Part shown: positions 54,167 to 64,000 of the stretch, one piece after another
How the letters are laid out: each line of letters opens with the position of its first letter
Position numbering within the stretch: position 1 is the first letter of the stretch
Source: an uncultured Paraprevotella sp.
Lineage (GTDB): Bacteria; Bacteroidota; Bacteroidia; Bacteroidales; Bacteroidaceae
Length of the DNA: 64,000 nt
Direction: 5' to 3'
Assembly: GCA_944320775.1 (NCBI GenBank)
Contig: CALUIV010000006.1
Coordinates: 1-64,000 of the forward strand
Translations under genes and position numbers: made by a program
Notes under the pieces: generated by a model
The model's database searches: none
Seen by the model: only the letters and a program-made list of their open reading frames with translations
Told to the model about the DNA's origin: nothing

Positions 54167-54931
54167 TTAAATGCCCTGAAGAGATTCAGTCTCAGCCTTG
54201 ATCCAGTCGAAACCTTTATTCTCAATCTCTAAGGCCAGTTCCGGACCACCCGTCTTCACAATGCGTCCGCCAAGAAGTACATGCACAACATCCGGCTTCA
54301 GATAGTCAAGCAAACGCTGGTAGTGTGTAATGACCAAAGCCGAGGTCTGAGGTGTACGCAATTTGTTGAAACCTTCTGCAACAATACGCAAAGCATCCAC
54401 ATCCAAGCCAGAATCCGTCTCATCCAGAATGCTCAATGTCGGTTCGAGCATGGCCATCTGGAAGATCTCATTCCGTTTTTTCTCTCCGCCACTAAATCCT
54501 TCGTTTACAGAACGATTGGCCAGTTTGCTGTCGAGTTCTACAATTTTGCGTTTCTCGCGCATCAGTTTCAGAAAATCGCCGGCATTCATCGGCTCGAGCC
54601 CCTGATATTTACGTTTGGCATTCAAAGCTGCACGCATAAAATTCACCATCGACACTCCTGGTATTTCAACAGGTTGTTGAAAAGACAGGAACAACCCTTC
54701 ATGCGCCCGTTCTTCTGGTTTCATAGCAAGCAGATCCTTACCATTAAAAAGGACGCTTCCCTGAGTCACTTCATAAGCCGGATTACCGACAAGCACATTA
54801 CTCAAGGTACTTTTTCCGGCCCCGTTCTGCCCCATAAGCGCATGAATCTCACCCGGACGTACGGTCAGATTAATGCCTTTCAATATTTCTTTTCCGTTAA
54901 TTACGGCATGTAAATCTTTTATTTCTAACAT
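54167..54931 (-). CDS. sufC: Fe-S assembly ATPase SufC
   Basis: This 254-residue ABC ATPase drives the SufBC2D scaffold. Walker A GQNGAGKST is near residues 35-43, the Q-loop in SFQQPVEIPG, the signature FSGGEKKRNE near 147-156, Walker B SILDETDSGLD, and the switch His in ALVITHYQR. The length and SufC-specific EGFSGGEKKRNEIFQM fit. It lies between sufB and sufD. Confidence 0.97.
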   Translation of the reverse strand: MLEIKDLHAVINGKEILKGINLTVRPGEIHALMGQNGAGKSTLSNVLVGNPAYEVTQGSVLFNGKDLLAMKPEERAHEGLFLSFQQPVEIPGVSMVNFMRAALNAKRKYQGLEPMNAGDFLKLMREKRKIVELDSKLANRSVNEGFSGGEKKRNEIFQMAMLEPTLSILDETDSGLDVDALRIVAEGFNKLRTPQTSALVITHYQRLLDYLKPDVVHVLLGGRIVKTGGPELALEIENKGFDWIKAETESLQGI

Positions 54932-54949
54932 AATTACATTCTATTTAGT

Positions 54950-56404
54950 TTATCCCACAGTTCCTTCCAACGATACACTTAACAGTTTTTGAGCTTCCAC
55001 AGCAAATTCCATCGGCAACTTGTTGATGACATCCTTGGCATAGCCATTGACAATCAAGCCAACAGCTTCTTCGGTCGGAATACCCCGTTGGTTACAATAA
55101 AACAGCTGTTCTTCTGAAATCTTAGAAGTTGTCGCCTCATGTTCCACAATAGCCGAATCGTTATGAATATCCATGTATGGGAAAGTATGAGCACCACAAG
55201 TACTTCCCAAAAGCAAAGAATCACAAGAACTGTAATTGCGTGCTCCTTCTGCCGAAGGGGCCACACGCACCAGTCCCCGATAGGAATTCTGACTTTTTCC
55301 GGCAGAAATTCCCTTACTGATGATCGTACTGCGTGTATTTCTACCCAAATGAATCATCTTGGTACCGGTATCGGCCTGCTGATAATTATTAGTTACGGCT
55401 ACACTGTAAAATTCCGCCTGAGAATTCTCACCGCTGAGAATGCAGCTGGGATATTTCCAGGTAATGGCAGATCCGGTTTCTACCTGTGTCCAGGAAAGTT
55501 TACTATTGGCACCACGCAAATGCCCCCGTTTTGTAACCAGATTCAAAACACCGCCCTTTCCTTCGGCATCTCCGGGATACCAGTTCTGAACTGTGCTATA
55601 TTTGACCTCCGCATTGGCTCCTACGACAATTTCAACAATTGCCGCGTGCAATTGATTCTCGTCGCGCATCGGTGCGGTACATCCTTCAAGATATGACACG
55701 TAACCGCCATCATCACAAACAATCAGCGTACGTTCAAACTGACCCGTATTACGGGCATTGATCCGGAAATAAGTGGAAAGTTCCATCGGACAACGGACAC
55801 CCTTTGGAATATAAACAAACGAACCGTCACTGAAAACGGCCGAATTCAAAGCTGCAAAGTAATTGTCACGATAAGGAACAACCGAACCGATATATTGACG
55901 GACCAAGTCCGGATATTCGCGTACCGCCTCGCTGATCGAACAAAAGATAATGCCCCGTTCCGACAATTTCTCCTTAAACGTCGTTTTGACCGAAACGGAA
56001 TCAAGTACGGCGTCAACAGCCGTTCCGCTCAAAGCCAGTCGTTCTTCCAAAGGAATACCTAACTTGTCAAAAGTCTTCATTAATTCGGGATCAATGTCAT
56101 CCAAACTTTTCGAACCATCCTTCTTATTACCTTTCGTAGGATCAGCATAATATGAAATTGCCTGATAGTCAATTTCGGGCATTTTCAGATGCCCCCATTC
56201 GGGTTGTTCCTGGGTCTGCCAATAACGAAAAGCCTTTAACCGAAACTCCAAAAGCCATTCAGGTTCTTCCTTTTTGGAAGAAATCAAACGGACAACATCT
56301 TCATTCAGCCCTTTTTCTATTATTTCCGTTTGTATATCGGACGTAAAGCCATATTCATATTTCTTCTCGGCTACCTCCTTGACAAACTTATTTTTATCTT
56401 CCAT
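54950..56404 (-). CDS. sufB: Fe-S cluster assembly protein SufB
   Basis: This 484-residue scaffold subunit of SufBC2D is probably where the cluster forms. Conserved features are [16 protein letters not shown] near the N-terminus, [33 protein letters not shown], and C-terminal [17 protein letters not shown], whose Cys residues include the expected ligand. [21 protein letters not shown] is also present. It is the first suf gene, with the terminator of the rimP-cvpA unit upstream. I cannot see a full consensus promoter. Confidence 0.96.
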   Translation of the reverse strand: MEDKNKFVKEVAEKKYEYGFTSDIQTEIIEKGLNEDVVRLISSKKEEPEWLLEFRLKAFRYWQTQEQPEWGHLKMPEIDYQAISYYADPTKGNKKDGSKSLDDIDPELMKTFDKLGIPLEERLALSGTAVDAVLDSVSVKTTFKEKLSERGIIFCSISEAVREYPDLVRQYIGSVVPYRDNYFAALNSAVFSDGSFVYIPKGVRCPMELSTYFRINARNTGQFERTLIVCDDGGYVSYLEGCTAPMRDENQLHAAIVEIVVGANAEVKYSTVQNWYPGDAEGKGGVLNLVTKRGHLRGANSKLSWTQVETGSAITWKYPSCILSGENSQAEFYSVAVTNNYQQADTGTKMIHLGRNTRSTIISKGISAGKSQNSYRGLVRVAPSAEGARNYSSCDSLLLGSTCGAHTFPYMDIHNDSAIVEHEATTSKISEEQLFYCNQRGIPTEEAVGLIVNGYAKDVINKLPMEFAVEAQKLLSVSLEGTVG

Positions 56405-56440
56405 TCTAATAAATCTAATATATCATGAAATGAATCCATT

Positions 56441-56485
56441 CAAAAAGAGGAATGTTCCCCGGAACAACCGGAGAAACATTCCTGC
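56441..56485 (-). terminator. Terminator of the rimP-nusA-infB-cvpA unit
   Basis: An imperfect hairpin of 15-16 bp (56448-56462 with 56468-56483) followed on the minus strand by CTTTTTG. It separates cvpA from sufB. Confidence 0.7.
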
Positions 56486-56529
56486 TTTTATCTTGAATAT
56501 AATATATTTGCAAAATCTGTAACCACAAT

Positions 56530-57054
56530 CTACAGATCCAGCTTACGTTTTGTCTGCTTCAGTAGTTTATCATGAGACTCCAGGCAGGAATCTTGTGCAT
56601 AATGAAACAAGACGGATCCTCCTTCCTGAAGCGGGCCACAGAGTACAGATGCACGCCGGGTCTCCTTACTGATAAAATCGAGTGCAACACAAAGATTCAA
56701 AAGAGCACTCAGTACCAAAGCATACTTTATAACCCCTAAGGCGGCTCCGCTCAAACGGTTGAGCCAGCCAAGGGCCAGACAATCGGCCACTTTTGTAAAA
56801 AGCAGAGCGATCACAGATAATACTATAGGCACACCTATCCAAAGCAGGACAAACGCTAAAACGCGTGCCAATTCTGCCGTCGTCCCTGTATATGGCGCCA
56901 GAAACTCAGCCACATGATCGTAAAACATCCAGGCAATCAATAATCCCAGAAAGAAACCTACGACCGAAGTAAGCTGCCGGAAAAAGCCGGAACTCCAGCC
57001 TTTCCAAGCTCCTACGAGCAACAGCAGAAACAGTATGATATCGATCCCATGCAT
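56530..57054 (-). CDS. CvpA-family membrane protein
   Basis: This 174-residue protein has four predicted membrane segments and the CvpA pattern GIDIILFLLLLVGAWKGWSSGFFRQL near the N-terminus. Family members are linked to colicin V production in E. coli and to envelope maintenance; the molecular role is not established. It follows infB by 21 bp, which is its usual place in Bacteroidales. Confidence 0.85.
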   Translation of the reverse strand: MHGIDIILFLLLLVGAWKGWSSGFFRQLTSVVGFFLGLLIAWMFYDHVAEFLAPYTGTTAELARVLAFVLLWIGVPIVLSVIALLFTKVADCLALGWLNRLSGAALGVIKYALVLSALLNLCVALDFISKETRRASVLCGPLQEGGSVLFHYAQDSCLESHDKLLKQTKRKLDL

Positions 57055-57075
57055 GGCACTGATTCGCTCCTAAGA

Positions 57076-59898
57076 CTACAATTTGGCTTTTACTTCTATT
57101 TCCTGGAACGTCTCGATAATATCGCCTTCGCGGATATCATTGTAGTTCACCAAAGATATACCACACTCGAAGTTGACTCCGACTTCCTTCACATCGTCCT
57201 TGAAACGCTTGAGGGCATTAATTTGTCCGGTGAAGACAACAATACCGTCGCGAATCAGACGGGCCTTATTCGAACGCTGTACCTTACCGTCCATTACATA
57301 AGCACCGGCAACGGTACCTACTTTACTGATATGGTATACCTGACGTACTTCAAGTGTAGCTGTTACCTCTTCCTTCAATTCCGGTGCAAGCATACCTTCC
57401 ATAGCAGACTTCACTTCCTCGATTGCATCGTAAATAATTGAATACAAACGAATATCCACACCCTGCTGTTCTGCCAGACGACGAGCTGCCTGCGACGGAC
57501 GAACCTGGAAACCGATGATAATTGCTTCAGAAGCCGCAGCCAAAGCAACATCGCTCTCAGAAATCTGACCCACAGCTTTATGAATTACATTGACTGCAAT
57601 CTTTTCAGTAGACAACTTAATCAAAGAATCGCTCAAAGCTTCGATAGAACCGTCTACGTCTCCCTTGACAATTACCTTCAATTCCTGGAAACCTCCCAAA
57701 GCAATTCGACGACCGACTTCGTCGAGTGTCAGCATCTTCTGGGTACGCAGACCTTGTTCACGCTGCAACTGTTCACGTTTGTTGGTAATTTCACGTGCTT
57801 CCTGTTCCGAATCCATCACATGGAAGGTATCACCTGCTGTAGGAGCTCCATTCAGGCCAAGAATAGTTGCTGCCTGCGCAGGTCCGATCTCCTTGACACG
57901 CTGATTACGCTCGTTGAACATAGCCTTGATACGTCCGTAATGTGTACCGGCAAGAACAATATCGCCCATACGTAACGTACCGTTTGAAACCAAGACAGTA
58001 GCTACATAACCACGACCTTTATCCAAAGAAGATTCTATAACAGAACCGGTTGCTTTACGATTCGGATTAGCCTTGAGATCAAGCATTTCTGCCTCTAACA
58101 ACACTTTTTCCAACAATTCATCAACGCCAATACCTTTCTTTGCAGAGATATCCTGGCTCTGATATTTACCACCCCAGTCTTCAACCAGAAAATTCATTGC
58201 AGCCAAGCTTTCCTTTATCTTATCAGGATTAGCCGCTGGTTTATCTATTTTGTTGATTGCAAACACAATGGGAACATTGGCAGCAACGGCATGATTGATT
58301 GCTTCTTTAGTCTGAGGCATGATATCATCGTCGGCTGCAATGATAATGATGGCGATATCAGTTACTTGTGCTCCACGCGCACGCATCGCAGTAAATGCCT
58401 CATGTCCCGGAGTATCCAAGAAAGTAATATGTCGTCCATCCTCCAAGGTTACGTTATAAGCACCGATATGCTGTGTAATACCACCGGCCTCTCCGGCAAT
58501 CACGTTCGTTTTACGAATATAGTCCAACAGGGAAGTTTTACCATGATCGACATGACCCATCACAGTCACGATCGGTGCACGCGGTACCAAATCTTCTTCG
58601 TCATCTTCTTCCTCGTTGACCGCTTCGGAAACTTCTGCACTAACATACTCGGTCTTAAATCCGAATTCTTCTGCAACCAGATTAATGGTCTCTGCATCCA
58701 GACGCTGATTGATAGACACCATGATTCCGATGCTCATACACGTACCGATAACCTGAGTTACAGGAACATTCATCATGGACGCCAGTTCATTTGCCGTAAC
58801 GAACTCCGTCAGCTTCAGAATGCGGCTTTCTGCTTCCAGTTCTTCCAAATGCTCTTCCATATTGGCACGAGCATTCTCGCGTTTTTCCTTTCTATATTTT
58901 GCTCCCTTGTTCGTCTTGTTCTTATTCGTAAGACGTGCCAAGGTTTCTTTCACCTGTTTAGCTACATCTTCATCGGAAACTTCCTGTTTTACAGGCTGTG
59001 GCGGTACATTCTTTTTCTTTCCATGTTTTCCTCCTGCATTATTATTGTTCCCGTTCTGATTATTGTTGCCATGATGATTGGCATTGCCATTATTGTTGTT
59101 ATTATTTTTAGCACTTACAGCATTGACGTCAACACGTTCTTTGCCTACACGTACGCGTTTCTTCTTTTCTCCGTTGTTCTGACCGCCCGCATTATTATTC
59201 TGTTTATTACGGGCATCTTGCTGCTGGCGGTTTTTCTCTTCGCGTTCCTTGCGCTTTTCCTCTTTAGTTTTTTTCTTAGGACGTGTAGACTGATTCAATG
59301 CAGACAAGTCTATATGCCCCTTCACTTTCAGTTGCGGTGTGTCTTTTGAAGAAATGGCCAAACGGAATACACCATCTGTTTCTACACCCAACTCTTCCTG
59401 TGGTTGTGGTTTCGCTTCTTCTACTGGCTCAGGTTCATCGAAATGCATTTCCTGAGATTTCGGTGCAACAACTTCCTGAACAGCATCGGCACTCACAGCA
59501 GCTTTCACTTTTTCTGCTTCACGCGGAGCTTCATGCACCGGCTCTTCAACAACCGGCGCAACTGTTTCTTTTGCAGATTTAACCTCTACAGGCCGTTCGC
59601 CCGCATCTGTAACAGCCTTTGCAGTTTCACCCATTACATGAGCATCAACCTTAATCTCTACAAAATTTTTATTGTTTTCTTTGTTATTCTGTCTTTTAAT
59701 ACTCAGTTGTTCAGCATCACGCCGCAACCCCTGATCATTCTTAAACTCAGCAACAAGCAAATCATATTGCTCTTGCGAAATCTTGGCGTTCGGATTTGCC
59801 TCAACATCGCTAAATCCCTTCTTTTGAAGGAATTCAACAGCAGTTTGCAATCCGACGTTACACTCTTTTGTTACTTTATTCAGTCTGATGATGCCCAT
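57076..59898 (-). CDS. infB: Translation initiation factor IF-2
   Basis: This 940-residue GTPase brings initiator tRNA to the 30S ribosome. It has an IF2_N region ([13 protein letters not shown] at the very start) and a long Glu/Lys/Pro/Asn-rich linker (about 60-330). The linker includes runs of Asn ([15 protein letters not shown]-like) coded by AAT/AAC repeats. The G domain has [17 protein letters not shown] and NKIDK in order. Two beta-barrel and C-terminal domains follow. The large low-complexity linker is normal for the phylum. Confidence 0.97.
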   Translation of the reverse strand: MGIIRLNKVTKECNVGLQTAVEFLQKKGFSDVEANPNAKISQEQYDLLVAEFKNDQGLRRDAEQLSIKRQNNKENNKNFVEIKVDAHVMGETAKAVTDAGERPVEVKSAKETVAPVVEEPVHEAPREAEKVKAAVSADAVQEVVAPKSQEMHFDEPEPVEEAKPQPQEELGVETDGVFRLAISSKDTPQLKVKGHIDLSALNQSTRPKKKTKEEKRKEREEKNRQQQDARNKQNNNAGGQNNGEKKKRVRVGKERVDVNAVSAKNNNNNNGNANHHGNNNQNGNNNNAGGKHGKKKNVPPQPVKQEVSDEDVAKQVKETLARLTNKNKTNKGAKYRKEKRENARANMEEHLEELEAESRILKLTEFVTANELASMMNVPVTQVIGTCMSIGIMVSINQRLDAETINLVAEEFGFKTEYVSAEVSEAVNEEEDDEEDLVPRAPIVTVMGHVDHGKTSLLDYIRKTNVIAGEAGGITQHIGAYNVTLEDGRHITFLDTPGHEAFTAMRARGAQVTDIAIIIIAADDDIMPQTKEAINHAVAANVPIVFAINKIDKPAANPDKIKESLAAMNFLVEDWGGKYQSQDISAKKGIGVDELLEKVLLEAEMLDLKANPNRKATGSVIESSLDKGRGYVATVLVSNGTLRMGDIVLAGTHYGRIKAMFNERNQRVKEIGPAQAATILGLNGAPTAGDTFHVMDSEQEAREITNKREQLQREQGLRTQKMLTLDEVGRRIALGGFQELKVIVKGDVDGSIEALSDSLIKLSTEKIAVNVIHKAVGQISESDVALAAASEAIIIGFQVRPSQAARRLAEQQGVDIRLYSIIYDAIEEVKSAMEGMLAPELKEEVTATLEVRQVYHISKVGTVAGAYVMDGKVQRSNKARLIRDGIVVFTGQINALKRFKDDVKEVGVNFECGISLVNYNDIREGDIIETFQEIEVKAKL

Positions 59899-59904
59899 AT
59901 TTTA

Positions 59905-61164
59905 TTACTCCTCAAATTCTTCTCTTAAAATTCTTAAAACTTCGTCTACGGTCTCTTCTTCCAAATCAGCTCTAGTGATCAATGTTTCACGGGGAGTACC
60001 CAGAACATCCTTAGCTGTCACCATTCCTATTTTCTTCAATTCTTCGATAATCCATGGATCAATATCACCAGCGAACTCATCCAAGTAAACATCATCATTT
60101 TCGCCATCTCCACCAATCTCACGGAATACATCGATCGTATATTCTGTCAACATACTGGCCAGTTTGATGTTCATACCACTCTTACCAATTGCAAGTGACA
60201 CCTGATCAGGATCCAGATAGACTTCTGCCTTACGCTCTGCCTCATTCAGTTTTACACTGTTAACCCGAGCCGGGCTCAAAGCACGCGTGATAAACAATTG
60301 TGGATTGGCTGTATAAGCTATTACATCAATGTTTTCTCCATGTAACTCACGCACAATACCATGCACACGACTTCCTTTGACACCAACACAAGCACCAACC
60401 GGATCTATACGTTCGTCGAAGCTCTCAACAGCAATCTTCGCACGTTCACCCGGAATACGGGCTGCACGACGGATTACAATCTGTCCTTCGTGAATTTCCG
60501 GAACTTCTGCCTCTAAAAGACGTTGCAGGAAGACAGGAGAAGTACGACTTAAAATGATTTTCGGACAACCCGTTGTATTATCTACACGAAGAACAACAGC
60601 ACGGGCAGCCTCACCCTTACGATAGAAATCACCAGGAATTTGCTCTGTCTTCGGCAGCAACAATTCGTTACCCTCATCGTCGACGAGCAACATCTCTTTT
60701 TTCCAGACCTGATAAACCTCTGCACTGACAACCTGTCCTACCTTGTCCTTATATTTATTATAAAGACTATCATGTTCCAGTTCCAACAGTTTGGAAGCCA
60801 GTGTCTGACGCAGTGTCAATATAGCCCGACGACCAAAATCACGTGCAAAATCTACACTCTCGCTGACTTCCTCACCCAGTTCATAATCCTTATCGATCTT
60901 ACGCGCTTCAGTAAGTGGAATTTCACGATTGGAATCATGAACTTCTTCATCGGCTACAACCGTACGGTTACGATAGATTTCAAAATCACCTTTATCAGGA
61001 TTGACAATCACGTCATAATTTTCATCACTGCCAAACATTTTGGCAATTACACTACGAAAACTTTCCTCGAGCACACTCACCAAAGTAGCACGATCAATAT
61101 TGCGGTTCTCCTTAAATTCTGCAAAAGTGTCTATCAGACTGACTGTATCTTCTTTTTTTGCCAT
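59905..61164 (-). CDS. nusA: Transcription termination/antitermination protein NusA
   Basis: This 419-residue RNA-polymerase-binding factor has the NusA N-terminal domain (about 1-125), an S1 domain (about 130-200), and two KH domains (about 230-345) with GACVGVKGSRV and LAIGKSGMNIKLA. The C-terminus has one helix-hairpin-helix-like acidic region, DPWIIEELKKIGM. NusA controls pausing, termination and antitermination, and could act on its own leader (see the rimP leader). It lies between rimP and infB. Confidence 0.96.
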   Translation of the reverse strand: MAKKEDTVSLIDTFAEFKENRNIDRATLVSVLEESFRSVIAKMFGSDENYDVIVNPDKGDFEIYRNRTVVADEEVHDSNREIPLTEARKIDKDYELGEEVSESVDFARDFGRRAILTLRQTLASKLLELEHDSLYNKYKDKVGQVVSAEVYQVWKKEMLLVDDEGNELLLPKTEQIPGDFYRKGEAARAVVLRVDNTTGCPKIILSRTSPVFLQRLLEAEVPEIHEGQIVIRRAARIPGERAKIAVESFDERIDPVGACVGVKGSRVHGIVRELHGENIDVIAYTANPQLFITRALSPARVNSVKLNEAERKAEVYLDPDQVSLAIGKSGMNIKLASMLTEYTIDVFREIGGDGENDDVYLDEFAGDIDPWIIEELKKIGMVTAKDVLGTPRETLITRADLEEETVDEVLRILREEFEE

Positions 61165-61243
61165 TTCTTTATATTGTTTTTATTTTTTCTCCTAGTTCAA
61201 GATTCGATTGCCCGAATAATCCATATCGGCAATACAAAAGACG

Positions 61244-61711
61244 TTATTTAAAATCAATCAACAAACGGACAGATTTTACTTCGTCATAAGTAAAACGTAA
61301 TTCGCGATCAACTAATTTCGGGCGTTTCTGTCCTTCAGCTTTTTCCTTAACTGATACAACAACGACAAATGCCTCTTCATCAGCCTGCACCAATTCACCA
61401 CGTAGTTTCTTTCCTTCGGCCGTAAGCACTTCAACTTTGCGTCCTACATGAATCTGATACTGACGAAGGACTTTAAAAGGCTGACCGATACCGGCACTGC
61501 CGACTTCCAACTCATAATCTTCTTCTTCACGACTCAAATGTTCCTCAATATAACGGCTCAAGGCCACACAATCATCAATCCAGACACCTTCCGCATGGTC
61601 TATTTCCACCACAATACGATCGTCTGCACTCACACTGACATCCACCAGGAAATATTCACGTCCCTGAAGCCAGTCTTCCACTAATCCTTTAACTACGTTT
61701 TTGTCTATCAT
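61244..61711 (-). CDS. rimP: Ribosome maturation factor RimP
   Basis: This 155-residue protein is needed for 30S maturation. It has the family N-terminal domain with VDDCVALSRYIE and LEVGSAGIGQPF, in place of the usual EVSSPG motif, followed by an SH3-like C-terminal domain (GRKVEVLTAEGKKLRGEL). It is first in the rimP-nusA-infB-cvpA unit and carries a possible leader attenuator upstream. Confidence 0.93.
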   Translation of the reverse strand: MIDKNVVKGLVEDWLQGREYFLVDVSVSADDRIVVEIDHAEGVWIDDCVALSRYIEEHLSREEEDYELEVGSAGIGQPFKVLRQYQIHVGRKVEVLTAEGKKLRGELVQADEEAFVVVVSVKEKAEGQKRPKLVDRELRFTYDEVKSVRLLIDFK

Positions 61712-61721
61712 TTGAATAAGA

Positions 61722-61764
61722 TATGATTAAAAAGAAAGTGAGAGACTTAAGCAGCCCCTCACTT
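61722..61764 (-). promoter_or_regulatory. Possible leader attenuator of the rimP-nusA-infB operon
   Basis: Downstream of the -7 box, the minus-strand leader folds AAGTGAG (61764-61758) with CTCACTT (61742-61736), with further G-T pairs inside, then runs into TCTTTTT before the rimP ATG. This is terminator-like, in the leader of an operon that encodes NusA. Confidence 0.45.
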
Positions 61765-61776
61765 CACCAACAGTTG

Positions 61777-61784
61777 CAAAGATA
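61777..61784 (-). promoter_or_regulatory. -7 promoter box of the rimP operon
   Basis: TATCTTTG on the minus strand, with CTTG 20 bp upstream (61808-61805), ~65 bp before the rimP ATG. Confidence 0.65.
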
Positions 61785-61848
61785 ATATAAAATCCATTTA
61801 CAGACAAGTAATCAAACTTTTTTTTATCTACATGAGACAAAAAAACAA

Positions 61849-62241
61849 TCACTTGCGAACCAGAATATTTCCATTGTCATCCTTTCTTAATCTGAATGGT
61901 TTGCCGCCCGACTGAATTTCGAATACGGCAGTTTCATCACGTGCATAATCTCCAATCATCAGAACACCTTCATGAACCGGCATTTCGGCCTCCAAGGCAT
62001 AAGGCTCAAAAGGAATCCGCCCATCGAAAAGTACACTATCATTCAAAACGACCTGCAGACTGTCATCGGTAAATCCATCCTCCAGTAAAATCTGAAAGCG
62101 ATCGGGACGATTCTGATCAGGAGTTCCTTGCGGAAAGCACCACAGCCAAAATACAATAACAACAGCCAATACAATCAAGGCTAAAGCCATAATACCATAC
62201 ATGAACTTCATGTTATGGTTCAATTTTTTATTCATTGCCAT
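61849..62241 (-). CDS. Small single-pass membrane protein downstream of the S41 protease
   Basis: This 130-residue protein has one TM helix (about residues 14-34, YGIMALALIVLAVVIVFWLW) and an extracytoplasmic part with short beta-like segments (DRFQILLEDGFTDDSLQVVLNDSVLFDG). It starts 4 bp after the protease stop, so it is co-transcribed. I do not recognise a family. It could be a periplasmic partner or substrate of the protease, which is only positional inference. Confidence 0.7.
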   Translation of the reverse strand: MAMNKKLNHNMKFMYGIMALALIVLAVVIVFWLWCFPQGTPDQNRPDRFQILLEDGFTDDSLQVVLNDSVLFDGRIPFEPYALEAEMPVHEGVLMIGDYARDETAVFEIQSGGKPFRLRKDDNGNILVRK

Positions 62242-62245
62242 TTCG

Positions 62246-63901
62246 TTACTTTACAGGTTGAAGAATTTTCTCATATGCGTTCCGATCGGTCAAAATTCGT
62301 TTCGCTTCCTTGACATCCGGGTCATCACGCAACTGCAACATAATCCCTCCCTTTTGGAAATAATACCGACGTACTATTTCATCATTAAGAAAAGGTTTGA
62401 TTTTATCCTTATTCCGCATCAGATCCGTTTCAAGATCTTGTGTAAATTTAGCTTCCAATGCATCAAATTCAGCTTTAGCCGCATTATAATAACCTTCCAT
62501 ACGGGCAGTTTCCTTTAAAAGATTCAACACTTCGTCACTTCTGCGGTTATATGTAAAACCGCTCTCCTTCACCTTCTGGACAAAAGCAGCATAATCTTCA
62601 TCAGAAATATCAAAACTATCTGCAGCAACAATCTGCTTGTACCGGAAAACATATTCATTAACATAAGCCGGAAGTACATCATTTAAGGCCAATTCACGAA
62701 CCACCGTAGGCAAACTATCTGGCTTCATCACAATATCCGGTTTAATACCTCCGCCATCTCGTACCTCGCGTCCTGCAGCAGTCTTAAATACCCGAGTCAA
62801 ACTATCGGGAACGGTTCCGACCGAACCGTCAGGATTCAAATGCCGATAATCGTATGCCTGAATGCATCGGCCACTGGGAATATAATAACGACTGGTCGTC
62901 ACCTTCAGACCGCCATGATAAGGCAACTCACGAACTCCTTGAACAAAGCCTTTTCCATAAGTTCGCATTCCAATGATCACAGCACGATCTAAATCCTGCA
63001 AACTACCCGATACAATTTCTGACGCCGAAGCACTCCATCCATCAACCAATACAGCCATCGGAATATCCGGATCCACCGGCTCGCTTTGAGTATAATAATC
63101 CTCATTAGCTGATTTCAACTTTCCTTTTGTTGAAATGACCAATTTACCCTTAGGAACAAACAAATTAACAATATTAACTGCATCGCGCAATGAACCGCCC
63201 CCATTGCCACGAAGGTCAAGAATCAACGACTGCGCCCCTCTTTCCTTTAAATCGACTAAAGCGCGACGAACTTCCTGAGAAATATTTTCGGTAAAACTAT
63301 TCAAAGCAATATAACCAATATGCTGATCCAACATATTATAATAAGGAATAGAAGGCATTTGTATATTTTCGCGTGTTATCTGGAAAACCAACGGTTCCTG
63401 ATAACCGTAACGTTTTACAACCAGCTCAAAAGTTGATCCAGGTTCTCCACGAAGCAATTCACTTACTTTGTCAACCGGTAATCCTTTGACATCTTTACCG
63501 TCAATGGTCTGAATCACATCTCCTGCACGAACTCCTGCACGCTGAGCCGGGGTGTTTTCATAAGGCTCACTAATAGCCACCCGATCCTCTTTCTTTATAT
63601 AACGAACCAAAGCACCTATTCCGGCATACTTTCCGGTCGTCATAGTTTTCAACTCTTCCATATTATCCTCAGAATAATAGACCGTATATGGATCTACCTG
63701 ACGCAACATGGACTTAATTGCCCAACCGATTACGGTATCTGCATCCAATGTATCTACATAAAGCATATCCAACTTTTTATAGATATCACTGAATACCTCC
63801 AGATTCCGGTTAATTTCAAAATTATGATTGCCACTTTTCTGGGCACGGAATGGTCCTGCAACAAACAGAACCAAAGCCATCAATACAAAAATCTTTTTCA
63901 T
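62246..63901 (-). CDS. S41-family C-terminal processing protease
   Basis: This 551-residue exported protease (signal FVLMALVLFVAGPFRAQ) has an N-terminal helical part and a PDZ domain (about 85-170, YAGIGALVRYIKKEDRVAI and GVRAGDVIQTIDGKDV). The S41 catalytic domain follows: Ser in DGWSASASEIVSG and Lys in GMRTYGKGFVQG. It then has a C-terminal extension of ~170 residues with predicted helices. Tsp/CtpA-type enzymes trim periplasmic proteins from their C-termini. Its transcript appears to be leaderless. Confidence 0.92.
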   Translation of the reverse strand: MKKIFVLMALVLFVAGPFRAQKSGNHNFEINRNLEVFSDIYKKLDMLYVDTLDADTVIGWAIKSMLRQVDPYTVYYSEDNMEELKTMTTGKYAGIGALVRYIKKEDRVAISEPYENTPAQRAGVRAGDVIQTIDGKDVKGLPVDKVSELLRGEPGSTFELVVKRYGYQEPLVFQITRENIQMPSIPYYNMLDQHIGYIALNSFTENISQEVRRALVDLKERGAQSLILDLRGNGGGSLRDAVNIVNLFVPKGKLVISTKGKLKSANEDYYTQSEPVDPDIPMAVLVDGWSASASEIVSGSLQDLDRAVIIGMRTYGKGFVQGVRELPYHGGLKVTTSRYYIPSGRCIQAYDYRHLNPDGSVGTVPDSLTRVFKTAAGREVRDGGGIKPDIVMKPDSLPTVVRELALNDVLPAYVNEYVFRYKQIVAADSFDISDEDYAAFVQKVKESGFTYNRRSDEVLNLLKETARMEGYYNAAKAEFDALEAKFTQDLETDLMRNKDKIKPFLNDEIVRRYYFQKGGIMLQLRDDPDVKEAKRILTDRNAYEKILQPVK

Positions 63902-63905
63902 AACG

Positions 63906-63938
63906 CAAAATTAAGGATTTCAAAGTCCAAAATGCAAA
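63906..63938 (-). promoter_or_regulatory. Promoter of the S41 protease
   Basis: TTTG (63938-63935), 21 bp, then TAATTTTG (63913-63906), which ends 4 bases before the ATG at 63901. Confidence 0.65.
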
Positions 63939-64000
63939 CAATCGTCACTTTTTAACCAAATTTCAAGCCCATAGTACCATATAAGACATGTAACAAACAG

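Noticed and set aside
59030-59110. AAT/AAC-rich tract considered as a microsatellite
   Set aside because: It is the Asn-rich linker of IF-2, with mixed codons and in frame, normal for Bacteroidales infB.
58291-59349. 352-codon plus-strand frame antisense to infB
   Set aside because: It lies wholly inside infB, is His/Cys/Phe-rich as expected of a shadow frame, and has no recognisable domain.
1-64000. CRISPR arrays, rRNA genes, integrases or phage structural genes
   Set aside because: I saw no repeat-spacer pattern, rRNA segments, recombinase motifs or phage genes in the window.

Overview
The window looks like a chromosomal segment of a gut-type Bacteroidales bacterium (Bacteroides/Parabacteroides/Barnesiella-like; genus not resolvable by eye). 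The evidence is moderate AT-richness, many promoters of the Bacteroidetes type (a TAnnTTTG -7 box, sometimes with TTTG 19-21 bp upstream), few Shine-Dalgarno sequences, the families DUF4271, DUF3098, DUF4292, DUF4493 and PCMD, meso-diaminopimelate dehydrogenase, a glycine-lipid acyltransferase pair, and C-terminal tails of the Por/T9SS type-A kind.

About 1-34 kb is mostly housekeeping. It opens with the 3' end of an unidentified gene, a bidirectional terminator and tRNA-Gln. A long run of minus-strand genes follows: metK (behind a SAM-II-like riboswitch), a LOG protein, DUF4271, hemD, rnpA, yidD, tatD-like and tyrS. Upstream of these lies the ftsX-DUF3098-uppP-truB-queA-folK block, then miaB. 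A putative ~75-nt small RNA separates miaB from an acetyl-CoA hydrolase/CoA-transferase. Next come a free-methionine sulfoxide reductase, an aldo/keto reductase, a secreted C1 peptidase, ddh, menC-menE (whose 3' end was formed by a ~186-bp MITE-like element), an RmlD-like reductase, a fadD-type ligase, an M20 deacylase, the dut-TPR-DUF4292-EnvC operon, dgt, and the glsA/glsB glycine-lipid pair.

About 34-51 kb is an accessory cell-surface locus. A T9SS-tailed secreted protein is translationally coupled to a 56-residue peptide too short for routine gene calling. Divergent to them is a multi-pass membrane protein with an AraC-type DNA-binding domain, followed by a run of plus-strand surface genes: five lipoproteins with DUF4493-like and/or PCMD modules, a pure PCMD lipoprotein and an outer-membrane beta-barrel. 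A convergent minus-strand set (PCMD lipoprotein, beta-barrel, two calycin-like proteins with T9SS-type tails) meets it at a 22-bp perfect inverted repeat. The five DUF4493-like lipoproteins share a lipobox, a short spacer, a beta-strand and then a Thr/Ser-Arg site, which recalls protease-matured type V fimbrillins. I propose that this locus builds a lectin-decorated surface structure. It is the best candidate here for an undescribed system.

About 51-64 kb returns to housekeeping on the minus strand: sufB-sufC-sufD-sufS, then rimP-nusA-infB-cvpA behind a possible leader attenuator, and a ctpA-type S41 protease with a small membrane protein. Several coding starts were moved from the longest reading frame because the longer version began inside, or upstream of, the gene's own -7 promoter box.
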